Translations under genes and position numbers: made by a program
The notes under the pieces: model-generated
Told to the model about the DNA's origin: nothing
The model's input: only the letters and a program-made list of their open reading frames with translations
Database searches by the model: none
Assembly (NCBI RefSeq): GCF_000429865.1
Contig: NZ_AUCR01000001.1
Coordinates: 434,001 to 498,000 of the forward strand
Direction of reading: 5' to 3'
DNA from: Cucumibacter marinus DSM 18995
GTDB lineage: Bacteria > Pseudomonadota > Alphaproteobacteria > Rhizobiales > Devosiaceae
Length of the DNA stretch: 64,000 nt
Part shown: piece by piece, positions 36,976-44,165 of the stretch
Layout of the letters: each line of letters begins with the position of its first letter
Position numbering within the stretch: the stretch's first letter is position 1

Positions 36976-36980
36976 TTGCC

Positions 36981-37057
36981 CGGAGTATAGCTCAGCCTGG
37001 TAGAGCACTGGTTTTGGGAACCAGGGGTCGCAAGTTCGAATCTTGCTACTCCGACCA
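36981..37057 (+). tRNA. tRNA-Pro (TGG)
   Basis: A 77-nt cloverleaf: acceptor CGGAGTA/TACTCCG, D-arm TAGCTCAGCCTGGTAGAGCA, anticodon loop TTTTGGGA with TGG, T-arm GCAAGTTCGAATCTTGC, discriminator A and encoded CCA (37055-37057). The C1 start and A73 fit proline identity. Confidence 0.96.
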
Positions 37058-37095
37058 GCACCGCCGCCTGCCTGTTATGACGATGAGGATGGATC

Positions 37096-37401
37096 ATGAC
37101 CGCTCGCATCTATCAGCCCGCCCGCAACGCCATGCAGTCCGGCCGTGGCAAGACCAAGCACTGGGTGCTGGTGTTCGAACCGGCGAGCGCGCGCGATATC
37201 GATCCGCTGATGGGCTACACCTCCTCGGGTGACATGAACAGCCAGGTCAAACTGACCTTCGATACCCTCGAGCAGGCCGAAGCCTATGCCAAGCGCGTCG
37301 GGGTGGACTACCAGGTGCAAAAGCCGCACAAGCCGACCGAAAAGAAGGTCGCCTATTCGGACAATTTCCGCGCCGACCGCCGCTTGCCCTGGACGCACTG
37401 A
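37096..37401 (+). CDS. NDUFS4-type NADH dehydrogenase accessory subunit
   Basis: A 101-residue protein of the ETC complex I NDUFS4 family, an accessory subunit of respiratory complex I in alphaproteobacteria and mitochondria. Recognisable segments are ARIYQPARNAMQSGRGKTKHW, LMGYTSSGDMNSQVKLTFDT, EQAEAYAKRVGVDYQV and YSDNFRADRRLPWTH. It lies outside a nuo operon, as is usual in alphaproteobacteria, and starts 38 nt after tRNA-Pro. GAGG lies 7 nt before the ATG. Confidence 0.93.
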   Translation: MTARIYQPARNAMQSGRGKTKHWVLVFEPASARDIDPLMGYTSSGDMNSQVKLTFDTLEQAEAYAKRVGVDYQVQKPHKPTEKKVAYSDNFRADRRLPWTH

Positions 37402-37669
37402 CGCAAAGCGGTACGCTTGTATGCGGACAGTTTGCCGCATTGGTAAATCATCTTGCGCCGCATCGCGATACCGTCATTTTGTGACAAGTTTCTGATATTA
37501 TTCAATTATCTGGCTTTGCGCGCGCCCTTCATTCGGCATGCGCGATGTTATTCGCGTGCCGTTTGTGCAACAGTGGAATTGACAGCGCGGCTACGACCGT
37601 CAAGAACAAAACCGGCCGCCGGGGGCGGGACCGGCGCCGTTGCGGGATTCTCTCGCAAGTGAGGGAGGC

Positions 37670-38698
37670 GTGCACAAAAGGCTGCCCACCATTCAGGATG
37701 TTGCCCGGTCGGCTGGTGTGTCGACGGCGACCGTCAGCCGTGCGCTGACCGATCCCACGCGCGTGTCAGACGCGACACGTCAACGGGTAACCCTTGCCGT
37801 GCGGGAAACCGGCTACACGGTCAACCAGGCCGCCCGCAGCCTGCGCAAGCAGAACTCCAACACGCTTCTGGTCGCCCTGCCGGATATCGGCAATCCGTTC
37901 TTCTCGGTCATGCTCGACGCCATTGAGCGCACAGCGAGCGAGGCAGGATTTGCCACGCTGATCGCGAGCCGCAAGCAGGCCGGTGAGGCCGGCTCCAAAC
38001 TTGCCGAGCATCTGCAGTCCCATCGTGTCGACGGCGTTCTGGTGCTGGACGGCTCCATCGCGCTTGATGGCCTGTTGGCACTGCACGATCCCGACGAAGT
38101 GCCCCCGATCATCCTCGCCTGCGAGGAAAGACCCGGGCTCGCCTCGCAATTGCCGGTCATCAAGTCGGACAATGTCGGCGCGTCGCGCAAGATGGTGCGT
38201 CACCTGATCGAACTTGGCCACCAGCGCATCGCTCACATCACAGGTGATCCCGACAGTATCGTGCGCGCGGCGCGGCTGAAGGGTTATCGCGAGGAACTGA
38301 TTGCCCACGGCATACCGGTCGAGGACGAGCTGATCATCGAAGGCGATTTCAGCCTTGAATCCGGCGCGGCGGCAGCCCAGCAATTCCTGGCCCTTTCCGA
38401 TCGCCCTTCTGCGGTATTCTGTTCGAACGACATGATGGCGGTCGGGTTTATCTCCGAAATCCGGACTGCCGGCCTCAAGGTGCCGCGGGACGTTTCGGTG
38501 GGCGGGTTCGACGACATCATGGTCGCCGAGAAGATCTGGCCGGGCCTGACCACCATGCACCAGGACCGGGCGCGAATCGGGTCACTGGCCGCTGAGGCAC
38601 TCATTCAGGTCCTGACCGATCCGGACGCGACGCCGCCGCGCAGCCATTTTCTCGATGCCGAGCTGGTCGTTCGCGGTACGACGGCGCTCAAGACCTGA
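37670..38698 (+). CDS. LacI-family transcriptional regulator
   Basis: About 342 residues. The N-terminal LacI helix-turn-helix is TIQDVARSAGVSTATVSRAL with hinge helix VNQAARSLRKQ; a periplasmic-binding-protein-like effector domain follows (LLVALPDIGNPFFSVMLDAIE; PSAVFCSNDMMAVGF). Effectors are normally sugars, but no sugar operon is adjacent, so the target is unknown. The GTG at 37670 has GAGG at 37661-37664; an in-frame TTG at 37640 would add ten residues. Upstream 37402-37669 is moderately AT-rich around 37480-37510 and likely holds the promoter; I see no clear operator. Confidence 0.9.
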   Translation: MHKRLPTIQDVARSAGVSTATVSRALTDPTRVSDATRQRVTLAVRETGYTVNQAARSLRKQNSNTLLVALPDIGNPFFSVMLDAIERTASEAGFATLIASRKQAGEAGSKLAEHLQSHRVDGVLVLDGSIALDGLLALHDPDEVPPIILACEERPGLASQLPVIKSDNVGASRKMVRHLIELGHQRIAHITGDPDSIVRAARLKGYREELIAHGIPVEDELIIEGDFSLESGAAAAQQFLALSDRPSAVFCSNDMMAVGFISEIRTAGLKVPRDVSVGGFDDIMVAEKIWPGLTTMHQDRARIGSLAAEALIQVLTDPDATPPRSHFLDAELVVRGTTALKT

Positions 38699-38709
38699 GG
38701 CCGCAGGCA

Positions 38710-39372
38710 TCAGAGCGCTTCCACCTTTTCCTGAAGACGTTCAACGCGATCCCAGTGCGCCTTGAGCGCCGGATTGTTGCCATCGACCCAGAGATAAGTC
38801 TGCCCTTCGGCCTCGCGCTCCTCGACAATTCCCGCATCGATGAGCGTGTCCAGCAATCCGCCAGCCGCATCCCATTCCTGATCGGTGTCACAAAGCCAGT
38901 CGAGAAACCCTTCATATGTCTGCGCGCCAAGGCGCTCCTGCGTGATGGTGAGAGCCGCGAGCAATTCGGATTGCCGCCTGATCTTGCCGAGCCGGCCAAT
39001 GGTGAGCGCTGCGATGCCGCCAAGCGCCGCACCGCCGATCAGCCAGCTGAGTGCCCCGGTTTCGAGCCCGACAATGCGGGCAACCCCGGTAGAGCGATCC
39101 GGCTCGGGTTGCGTCTCTGGTGCCTTTGGCCGGGGCACAGGCTTTGCAACGATCGGCGCGGGGTGCGTATCCGGGCGATCGCTGACGAATTCGGGTGTGC
39201 TTGAGCTGTCCGGCACCCGGCCGGCCCGCGCGGTCTCGCCGCGTTTTCGACCGATCGCAAGGAAATTCTCGATCTGATCGCGGGTATCGGCAGGCAATTG
39301 CCCGTCATATTCGCGCAGCTTCTGTTCGATCTGCTGTTGGATCGATTTGAGAAGATCGTCGCGATAGGACAC
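38710..39372 (-). CDS. Hypothetical protein with central membrane segment
   Basis: A protein I do not recognise. From the GTG at 39372 it has 220 residues: a charged, coiled-coil-prone N-terminus (SYRDDLLKSIQQQIEQKLRE), a proline-rich linker, a glycine-rich membrane segment (SWLIGGAALGGIAALTIG), and a C-terminal acidic domain that may be winged-helix-like (ERLGAQTYEGFLDWLCDTDQ; ILDTLIDAGIVEEREAEGQ-like). The open frame runs further upstream but crosses tRNA-Arg, so a later start is required; GAGG lies 9 nt before 39372, while a GTG at 39414 lacks one. It ends 11 nt from the convergent LacI gene. Confidence 0.65.
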   Translation of the reverse strand: MSYRDDLLKSIQQQIEQKLREYDGQLPADTRDQIENFLAIGRKRGETARAGRVPDSSSTPEFVSDRPDTHPAPIVAKPVPRPKAPETQPEPDRSTGVARIVGLETGALSWLIGGAALGGIAALTIGRLGKIRRQSELLAALTITQERLGAQTYEGFLDWLCDTDQEWDAAGGLLDTLIDAGIVEEREAEGQTYLWVDGNNPALKAHWDRVERLQEKVEAL

Positions 39373-39455
39373 GCGGTTGAGCCTCGGCTGATAAATGACC
39401 GGGTCAGTGTGCACGAAAAGGCGGGCTTTGCCAGTGGTTCTGCCACCGCGGGGAG

Positions 39456-39532
39456 TGGCGACCCCGGCAGGATTCGAACCTGCGACCAATAGCTTAGAAG
39501 GCTACTGCTCTATCCAGCTGAGCTACGGGGCC
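39456..39532 (-). tRNA. tRNA-Arg (TCT)
   Basis: On the reverse strand, a 77-nt cloverleaf: acceptor GGCCCCG/CGGGGTC (one G-T pair), D-arm TAGCTCAGCTGGATAGAGCA, anticodon loop CCTTCTAA with TCT, T-arm GCAGGTTCGAATCCTGC, discriminator G and encoded CCA. Confidence 0.96.
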
Positions 39533-39610
39533 GTCGGCGGTCCTTCTAGACCGAATTGAGACGGCTGTCAGTCCCCTTCCCCGCCTCACTCCATTCCCGC
39601 CCCCAATGCC

Positions 39611-39656
39611 CGCCTCGACCGTTGCCGACCTCGCCCGTTGCACGCCTCGACCGTTG
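39611..39656. repeat. Short imperfect tandem repeats in tRNA-Arg/hlyIII gap
   Basis: CGCCTCGACCGTTG occurs at 39611-39624 and 39643-39656, with a related CGACCTCGCCCGTTG at 39626-39640 between. They lie in the 267-nt intergenic region upstream of the HlyIII gene and have no obvious role. Confidence 0.55.
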
Positions 39657-39799
39657 TTTGGGCGCCGCAGATTGGCCACACCAGCGCCTCTGCCGTCATC
39701 ATTGCAGTCGTGCGGCCTTGAAATTGCCGTCCCGGTGCAATGACCTAGGATCAGGCTTTGTTCATACCCACCCGATAGAATAGGTACGAGACCAACCGA

Positions 39800-40513
39800 A
39801 TGAACGCACAACACGAACTCGATCAGCTCAAATCATGGTGGCGGAAGCAGCACCTCAGCTTCTCGCGCGGGGAGCTGATTGCAGACGGCGTCATTCACAC
39901 CATAGGGTTTGCCCTCACCCTGGCGCTCGGCTCCGTCCTGATCGCGTTCGCCGTCGCCTACACGGCGCGCGAAGAGGCCCCGGCTCTCATCCTTTACGTG
40001 GTTTCACTTCTCACGCTTCTCGGCGTCTCGCTGGCCTACAATCTTTGGCCGGAATCCCGGGCGAAAGATGTGCTGGCGCGGTTTGATCAGGCTGCGATCT
40101 TCCTGTTTATCGCCGCCACCTATGCCCCCTTCCTTGTGCTGATCCGCGATTCCTCGATCGGGGTGATCCTGTCAGCACTCGTCTGGGGCGGGGCAATCGT
40201 GGGCATGGCGCTCAAACTCACCATTCCACAGCGCTTCGGGCGCATTGCCATCCCGCTCTATCTTGCCATCGGGTGGTCGGGGGTCATCGCCATCCAACTG
40301 CTGGCCGACACCCTTCCCACCGCAACGCTTTGGCTGATCGTTGCCGGAGGCGTGGTTTATTCGCTGGGGCTGGTGTTTCATCTTTGGAGCCGATTGCGGT
40401 TCCAGAACGCGGTCTGGCACGGCTTCGTTGTCGCCGGCGCAAGCCTTCATCTGACAGCGATGTTGCACTGCATGGTCATCGACCGGCTGGCGATGACGGC
40501 CATTGGCGCCTGA
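39800..40513 (+). CDS. Hemolysin III (PAQR) family membrane protein
   Basis: A 237-residue protein with seven hydrophobic segments and PAQR/HlyIII motifs: an N-terminal ELIADGVIHTIGFAL, FDQAAIFLFIAATYAPF (aspartate of the metal-like site) and a C-terminal VWHGFVVAGASLHLTAMLH with the paired histidines. Bacterial members are named for weak haemolysis in E. coli, but their real role is probably membrane-lipid related (a ceramidase-like fold). Length is typical. The Shine-Dalgarno is weak. It lies alone on this strand, convergent with the DUF192 gene. Confidence 0.9.
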   Translation: MNAQHELDQLKSWWRKQHLSFSRGELIADGVIHTIGFALTLALGSVLIAFAVAYTAREEAPALILYVVSLLTLLGVSLAYNLWPESRAKDVLARFDQAAIFLFIAATYAPFLVLIRDSSIGVILSALVWGGAIVGMALKLTIPQRFGRIAIPLYLAIGWSGVIAIQLLADTLPTATLWLIVAGGVVYSLGLVFHLWSRLRFQNAVWHGFVVAGASLHLTAMLHCMVIDRLAMTAIGA

Positions 40514-40558
40514 GAGACTGATTCCAGCCCAAGACGTAACATTCTGAAATAATTCGGA

Positions 40559-41029
40559 TTATTCGCCCGCGTTCATGCGAGGGTGCACAAGCGTGTCACC
40601 CGCCTTGAGCCCGATCTCGGCGGACCGGCCGCCCGGAATTTCAAGAACAAACTGCACTGCGCCGTCCGAAGGGATCGAAGTGGTATCGCGCGGCCGGGCA
40701 TTGGCGTGCACATTGGCAATGGTGCCATCGCTGCGCGCAAATATCATATCGAGCGGAATGAGTGTGTTCTGCATCCAAAAGGCAACCTGCCGCTCTTCCT
40801 TGAAGTCGAACAACATGCCCTCGTTTGCCCCGAGCTCGGTGACAAACATCAGGCCCTGGCGGCGGCTGTCTTGGGTGTCCGCAATCTGAACGGCAAACCG
40901 GTGTTCGCTACCATCCGCCGTGCGAGCAATAACCGTGCCTTCATCCGCACCGCCCATGCAACCGGCAAGCGCCAGCGGCGCCAGCACAGACGCAATCATC
41001 GCTGCCTTGTGAAGCCAGGAAGTTGCCAC
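40559..41029 (-). CDS. DUF192 lipoprotein
   Basis: A 156-residue protein with a lipoprotein signal (MIASVLAPLALAGC, lipobox LAGC, cysteine near residue 24) and a DUF192 domain: DSRRQGLMFVTELGANEGMLFDF, FWMQNTLIPLDMIF, RDTTSIPSDGAVQFVLEIPG. The family function is unknown. The start is a GTG at 41029 behind GGAG. It is 108 nt downstream of the double cold-shock-domain gene on the same strand, an adjacency I recall in several Rhizobiales. Confidence 0.9.
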   Translation of the reverse strand: MATSWLHKAAMIASVLAPLALAGCMGGADEGTVIARTADGSEHRFAVQIADTQDSRRQGLMFVTELGANEGMLFDFKEERQVAFWMQNTLIPLDMIFARSDGTIANVHANARPRDTTSIPSDGAVQFVLEIPGGRSAEIGLKAGDTLVHPRMNAGE

Positions 41030-41137
41030 GCGGAGTACTCCGGGTCGAGCATCGCGCGAACGAACAGCCGTCAGGGCTTCGTCCGATATGATGCAACCAA
41101 AATGAAACGGCGGCGGAGCATGCCGCCTCGCCGCAGC

Positions 41138-41767
41138 TTAGTGAGAGGACGGTCCCTCACCCCAACCATCGGGCCGGATTTCGGCAACCATGAGGCCTTT
41201 GGGGCCTTCGCCATAGCGCGCAAGCACGAACTGGCCGGGGCGCAACTCGGTCATGCCATAGCGGCGCAGGGTTTCCATGTGCACGAAGATGTCGGGATGC
41301 CCCTCACCCGCGGTGAGGAAACCGAAGCCGCGCACACGGTTGAACCATTTCACCTCCAGCCGCTCGAGGCTCGATGACGGTTCTACCGAGACATGAGTGC
41401 GGGCATCGGGAAGCTGGGAAGGATGCTTGCCTGTCGATTCATCCATCGACAGGATTCTGAAGGCCTGCAATCCACCAGGGCGAGCCAGTGCCTCGCAGAC
41501 CACACGTGCGCCCTCATAGGCCGTCTGGTAGCCGTCGCGCCGCAGGCACGTCACATGAACAAGAACATCCGGAAGATCATTGTCGGGCACGATAAAGCCG
41601 AAGCCCTTGGCCACATCGAACCACTTGATCGACCCGGTGACCTCAACGACATCGACCGTGCCTTGCGCGCCGGCATGCAGATCCGCGCCGCTATTGCCAC
41701 GGTCGCGTCCGAGTTCGACGGAATCGTTTTCCGCCTCCTCGACTTCGGTCGTGAATTTCGCCCCCAT
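41138..41767 (-). CDS. Tandem cold-shock-domain protein
   Basis: A 209-residue nucleic-acid-binding protein with two cold-shock domains. CSD1 has [18 protein letters not shown] and [10 protein letters not shown] (about residues 45-105). CSD2 has [21 protein letters not shown] and [10 protein letters not shown] (about 135-200). The RNP1/RNP2 aromatic residues of both are intact. The linker and N-terminus are acidic. Double-CSD proteins are typical of alphaproteobacteria and probably act as RNA chaperones in stationary phase or stress. The ATG at 41767 is preferred to a GTG at 41776 because AAGAGG lies directly before the latter. It precedes a DUF192 gene. Confidence 0.9.
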   Translation of the reverse strand: MGAKFTTEVEEAENDSVELGRDRGNSGADLHAGAQGTVDVVEVTGSIKWFDVAKGFGFIVPDNDLPDVLVHVTCLRRDGYQTAYEGARVVCEALARPGGLQAFRILSMDESTGKHPSQLPDARTHVSVEPSSSLERLEVKWFNRVRGFGFLTAGEGHPDIFVHMETLRRYGMTELRPGQFVLARYGEGPKGLMVAEIRPDGWGEGPSSH

Positions 41768-42000
41768 CGTGTTCACGCCTCTTCATACTCGGTACGCCGT
41801 CAACTCGTCCGGCCGCCACTTAACCAAAACCAGTTTGGCCGATTCAGTCCATGAAGTTAAGCGTTTTGCAAGGAATTGTGAATCCCTGCCCGAACCGTCC
41901 ACCATTCGGTCCCTTGCGCGGCCCGTCCGGGGCTGTCATGTCTCACCCGATCATGCCCGTTTCAGTCTCATCAAATCAGATTTGAGTCAGGAGAATTGCC

Positions 42001-42417
42001 TTGAAATACCTCCACACCATGGTGCGCGTGAGCAATGTCGAGGAGAGCCTGCGTTTCTATTGCGAGGGCCTCGGGCTCGAGGAACGCCGGCGCATGGATC
42101 ACGAAAAAGGCCGGTTCACCCTCATCTTCCTGAGGGCGCCGGGCGACCATTCCGATGTCGAACTCACCCATAACTGGGACCCCGAAGAATATTCGGGCGG
42201 CCGGAACTTCGGTCACCTTGCCTATGAGGTCGACGATATCTACGCCCTGTGCCAGCACCTTCAGGACATGGGCGTTACCATCAACCGCCCACCGCGCGAC
42301 GGGCATATGGCCTTTGTGCGGTCGCCAGACGGCATTTCTGTCGAGCTGCTGCAAAAAGGCGAGGCCAAGGAGCCGCAGGAACCCTGGGCCTCCATGCCCA
42401 ATACCGGCGAGTGGTAA
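42001..42417 (+). CDS. gloA: Lactoylglutathione lyase (glyoxalase I)
   Basis: A 138-residue vicinal-oxygen-chelate protein that isomerises the methylglyoxal-glutathione adduct. The N-terminal YLHTMVRVSNVEESLRFY supplies the first metal histidine; the second half shows ELTHNW, GHLAYEVDDIY and DGISVELLQKG, giving the His/Glu/His/Glu metal set. Length matches the short Ni-type enzyme. The start is a TTG at 42001 with AGGAG nine to ten bases upstream; no ATG fits the family N-terminus. Divergent from the cold-shock-domain gene with 233 nt between. Confidence 0.93.
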   Translation: MKYLHTMVRVSNVEESLRFYCEGLGLEERRRMDHEKGRFTLIFLRAPGDHSDVELTHNWDPEEYSGGRNFGHLAYEVDDIYALCQHLQDMGVTINRPPRDGHMAFVRSPDGISVELLQKGEAKEPQEPWASMPNTGEW

Positions 42418-42480
42418 TCGATTTTACGGGAAATTAACCGCTCTTCTTGAGCCCCCGTTAGCCTTGAATAACTAGGTTTG

Positions 42481-42520
42481 TCCCTGCCGCGTTCATTGTT
42501 TCGAAACCACGCGGCAGGGA
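42481..42520 (+). promoter_or_regulatory. 5'-UTR hairpin that covers the Shine-Dalgarno of the M15-like gene
   Basis: TCCCTGCCGCG (42481-42491) is perfectly complementary to CGCGGCAGGGA (42510-42520), an 11-bp GC-rich stem with an 18-nt loop. The right arm contains AGGGA, the ribosome site for the ATG at 42528. Formed in mRNA it would block translation. A TTGAGC-N16-TAACTA sequence at 42447-42474 could be the promoter, placing the hairpin in the transcript. It could instead end gloA transcription, though no U-tract follows. Confidence 0.6.
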
Positions 42521-42527
42521 TCGAACC

Positions 42528-42965
42528 ATGCGGCACGTCATTTCATTCTTCATGATCGCTGTTCTCGTGGCCGGGTGCGCCTCTTTCGGCCATCTCGCCT
42601 ACAAGAAGAAAGCCGGGCTCTATGTCGAACATGACGGGGTCGAAACCTTCTGTCTCGGTCCCCGCCTGCGCATGACGCTTGGCCGTGCCGAACGCCATTT
42701 CCGCAAGCCGGTGGTGGTCACTTCGGGCTATCGTACGCCCTGGCACAACGCCAAGGTCAACGGCGCCAGCTCCTCCTATCACATGAAGTGCATGGCCGCG
42801 GATATCTTCATTCCCGGGGTTCCGAAATCGCGCCTCATCGCCTTCATGAAAAACGATAGAGGTGTGGGTGGCCTCGGCTGTTATCCGGGCCGCAAATTCA
42901 TCCATGTGGATGTGCGCGACCGTCCTTCTGGCTATCGCGGACCGGTCACATTCAGTGGTTGCTAA
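42528..42965 (+). CDS. DUF882/peptidase M15-like (YcbK-type) lipoprotein
   Basis: A 145-residue secreted protein with a lipoprotein signal (MRHVISFFMIAVLVAGCA, lipobox VAGC at residues 14-17). The M15A-type fold shows VVTSGYRTPWHNAKVNGASSS, YHMKCMAADIFI (first zinc His/Asp) and KFIHVDVRD (second His). These proteins are D,D-carboxypeptidase- or lytic-enzyme-like and act on peptidoglycan; catalysis here is inferred from the preserved metal ligands. AGGGA lies seven bases before the ATG but inside a perfect hairpin, suggesting translational control. Confidence 0.85.
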   Translation: MRHVISFFMIAVLVAGCASFGHLAYKKKAGLYVEHDGVETFCLGPRLRMTLGRAERHFRKPVVVTSGYRTPWHNAKVNGASSSYHMKCMAADIFIPGVPKSRLIAFMKNDRGVGGLGCYPGRKFIHVDVRDRPSGYRGPVTFSGC

Positions 42966-43083
42966 TGGCAATTTGCAGCGGCTGCTAACGTCAATTTGCG
43001 GGCAACCCGAATTGATCTGAAAAAAAGCGATTTTGGCCCTTGCGCGATGAGCGGCTGCCCAATATACGGATGCCCACGTCGCC

Positions 43084-43159
43084 GCGCCCTTCGTCTAGCG
43101 GTCTAGGACGCCGCCCTTTCACGGCGGAAACACGGGTTCGAGTCCCGTAGGGCGCGCCA
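43084..43159 (+). tRNA. tRNA-Glu (TTC)
   Basis: A 76-nt cloverleaf: acceptor GCGCCCT/AGGGCGC, D-arm TCGTCTAGCGGTCTAGGACG, anticodon loop CTTTCAC with TTC, T-arm ACGGGTTCGAGTCCCGT, discriminator G and CCA at 43157-43159. A weak hairpin (AAGCCTTTCAAGGCTT, 43181-43196) followed by TGCTTG lies 22 nt downstream and may end its transcript. Confidence 0.96.
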
Positions 43160-43329
43160 CTTCTTTCCCCCATGGAAATCAAGCCTTTCAAGGCTTTGCT
43201 TGTCGAGCATCCTGTGCCCGAAGGTGTCGGCGGCGATGCTTGGCGTTCACGTAAGGCCAGAGCCTTTTTGAAGGCCCTTTGCATGCCCCTTGAACCTGAC
43301 ACCGAGGAGGCGTATACGCTGCAGCTTCC

Positions 43330-43404
43330 GCGCCCATCGTCTAGCGGTCAGGACGCCGCCCTCTCACGGCGGAAACAGGGGTTCGATTCCCCTTGGGCGC
43401 GCCA
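43330..43404 (+). tRNA. tRNA-Glu (CTC)
   Basis: A 75-nt cloverleaf: acceptor GCGCCCA/TGGGCGC, D-arm TCGTCTAGCGGTCAGGACG, anticodon loop CCTCTCAC with CTC, T-arm AGGGGTTCGATTCCCCT, discriminator G and CCA at 43402-43404. It is a near-copy of the tRNA-Glu 170 nt upstream, with the same anticodon stem, and reads the GAG codon directly. Confidence 0.96.
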
Positions 43405-43667
43405 CCTTTCCCCCCGGCGATTTCGCTCCGCTCAATGCCTCCGCAAGGATGGCCAGAGCGGTCGGCCCGCTTTACGCTCGGCTGGGCCTTCAAAATCCTG
43501 CCTTCGATACGTGCCACGATTTATTTCGCCCGGCACGACGCCGAGCGGGCAACAGTGTCAGTTTCCTCCGGATCAATGCTCGCCGTAATGCGGGCTTGGA
43601 AAATCGCGCAGAGCAGGCTGCAATAGACGCCCTACGATTCGCCCCGCAACTCAACGGACCGCCATCA

Positions 43668-44165
43668 ATGCCTTTGGTCAGAATTGCCAAATCGATCTTC
43701 ATGTCCAACTCAGGAGAACCGGAGGGCAGCCAGTTCGGCGCGATCCCCTATCGGGTGATCGATGACCAGGTGGCATTCCTGATGATCACCTCGCGGCGCA
43801 GCGCCAATTGGGTTTTCCCCAAGGGATCGCCGATCGAGGGGCTGACTGCTCAGGAAACCGTAGCCCAGGAAGCATGGGAAGAAGCCGGCATTCGCGGTCA
43901 GATCGCCTCAGAGGCGGTCGGCAACTATGTGCACACCAAGAACAACAAGGCCGAAAGCCTCGTGCGCGTCCACCTGTTTCCGATGCTGGTCACCGAACAG
44001 GTCGATGACTGGCCTGAGGAGGACCAACGGTTCCGCCACTGGGCGCTCCTGCCTCAGGTGCGGCGACTGATGGCCAGCAAGGCCGCAGCCAGGGTCGCTG
44101 CGGAGTTCAACAAATCGCTCTTGCGCAGCAATCAGGTGCCGGGCAACAGCCGCATCACCGCATAG
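43668..44165 (+). CDS. NUDIX hydrolase (diphosphoinositol-polyphosphate-type)
   Basis: A 165-residue protein with a Nudix box spanning GSPIEGLTAQETVAQEAWEE then AGI; the core REUxEE is QEAWEEAG, with glutamine in place of the usual arginine. Flanking segments (FGAIPYRV, WVFPKGSP, FPMLVTEQVDDWPEEDQRFRHW) resemble small diphosphoinositol/diadenosine polyphosphate hydrolases. The start is uncertain: ATG 43668 or ATG 43701; neither has a good Shine-Dalgarno. The open frame extends back over tRNA-Glu and must be trimmed; 43405-43667 otherwise holds nothing I recognise. It overlaps the convergent pit gene by 34 nt. Confidence 0.82.
   Translation: MPLVRIAKSIFMSNSGEPEGSQFGAIPYRVIDDQVAFLMITSRRSANWVFPKGSPIEGLTAQETVAQEAWEEAGIRGQIASEAVGNYVHTKNNKAESLVRVHLFPMLVTEQVDDWPEEDQRFRHWALLPQVRRLMASKAAARVAAEFNKSLLRSNQVPGNSRITA

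Noticed and set aside
40548-40563. AATAAT-TCGG-ATTATT hairpin between the HlyIII and DUF192 genes
   Set aside because: A six-bp A/T-only stem is too weak to claim as a terminator, although its convergent position is suggestive.
43290-43667. N-terminal part of the longest frame over the Nudix gene
   Set aside because: It crosses tRNA-Glu (CTC) and shows no similarity; the Nudix domain needs only the later start.
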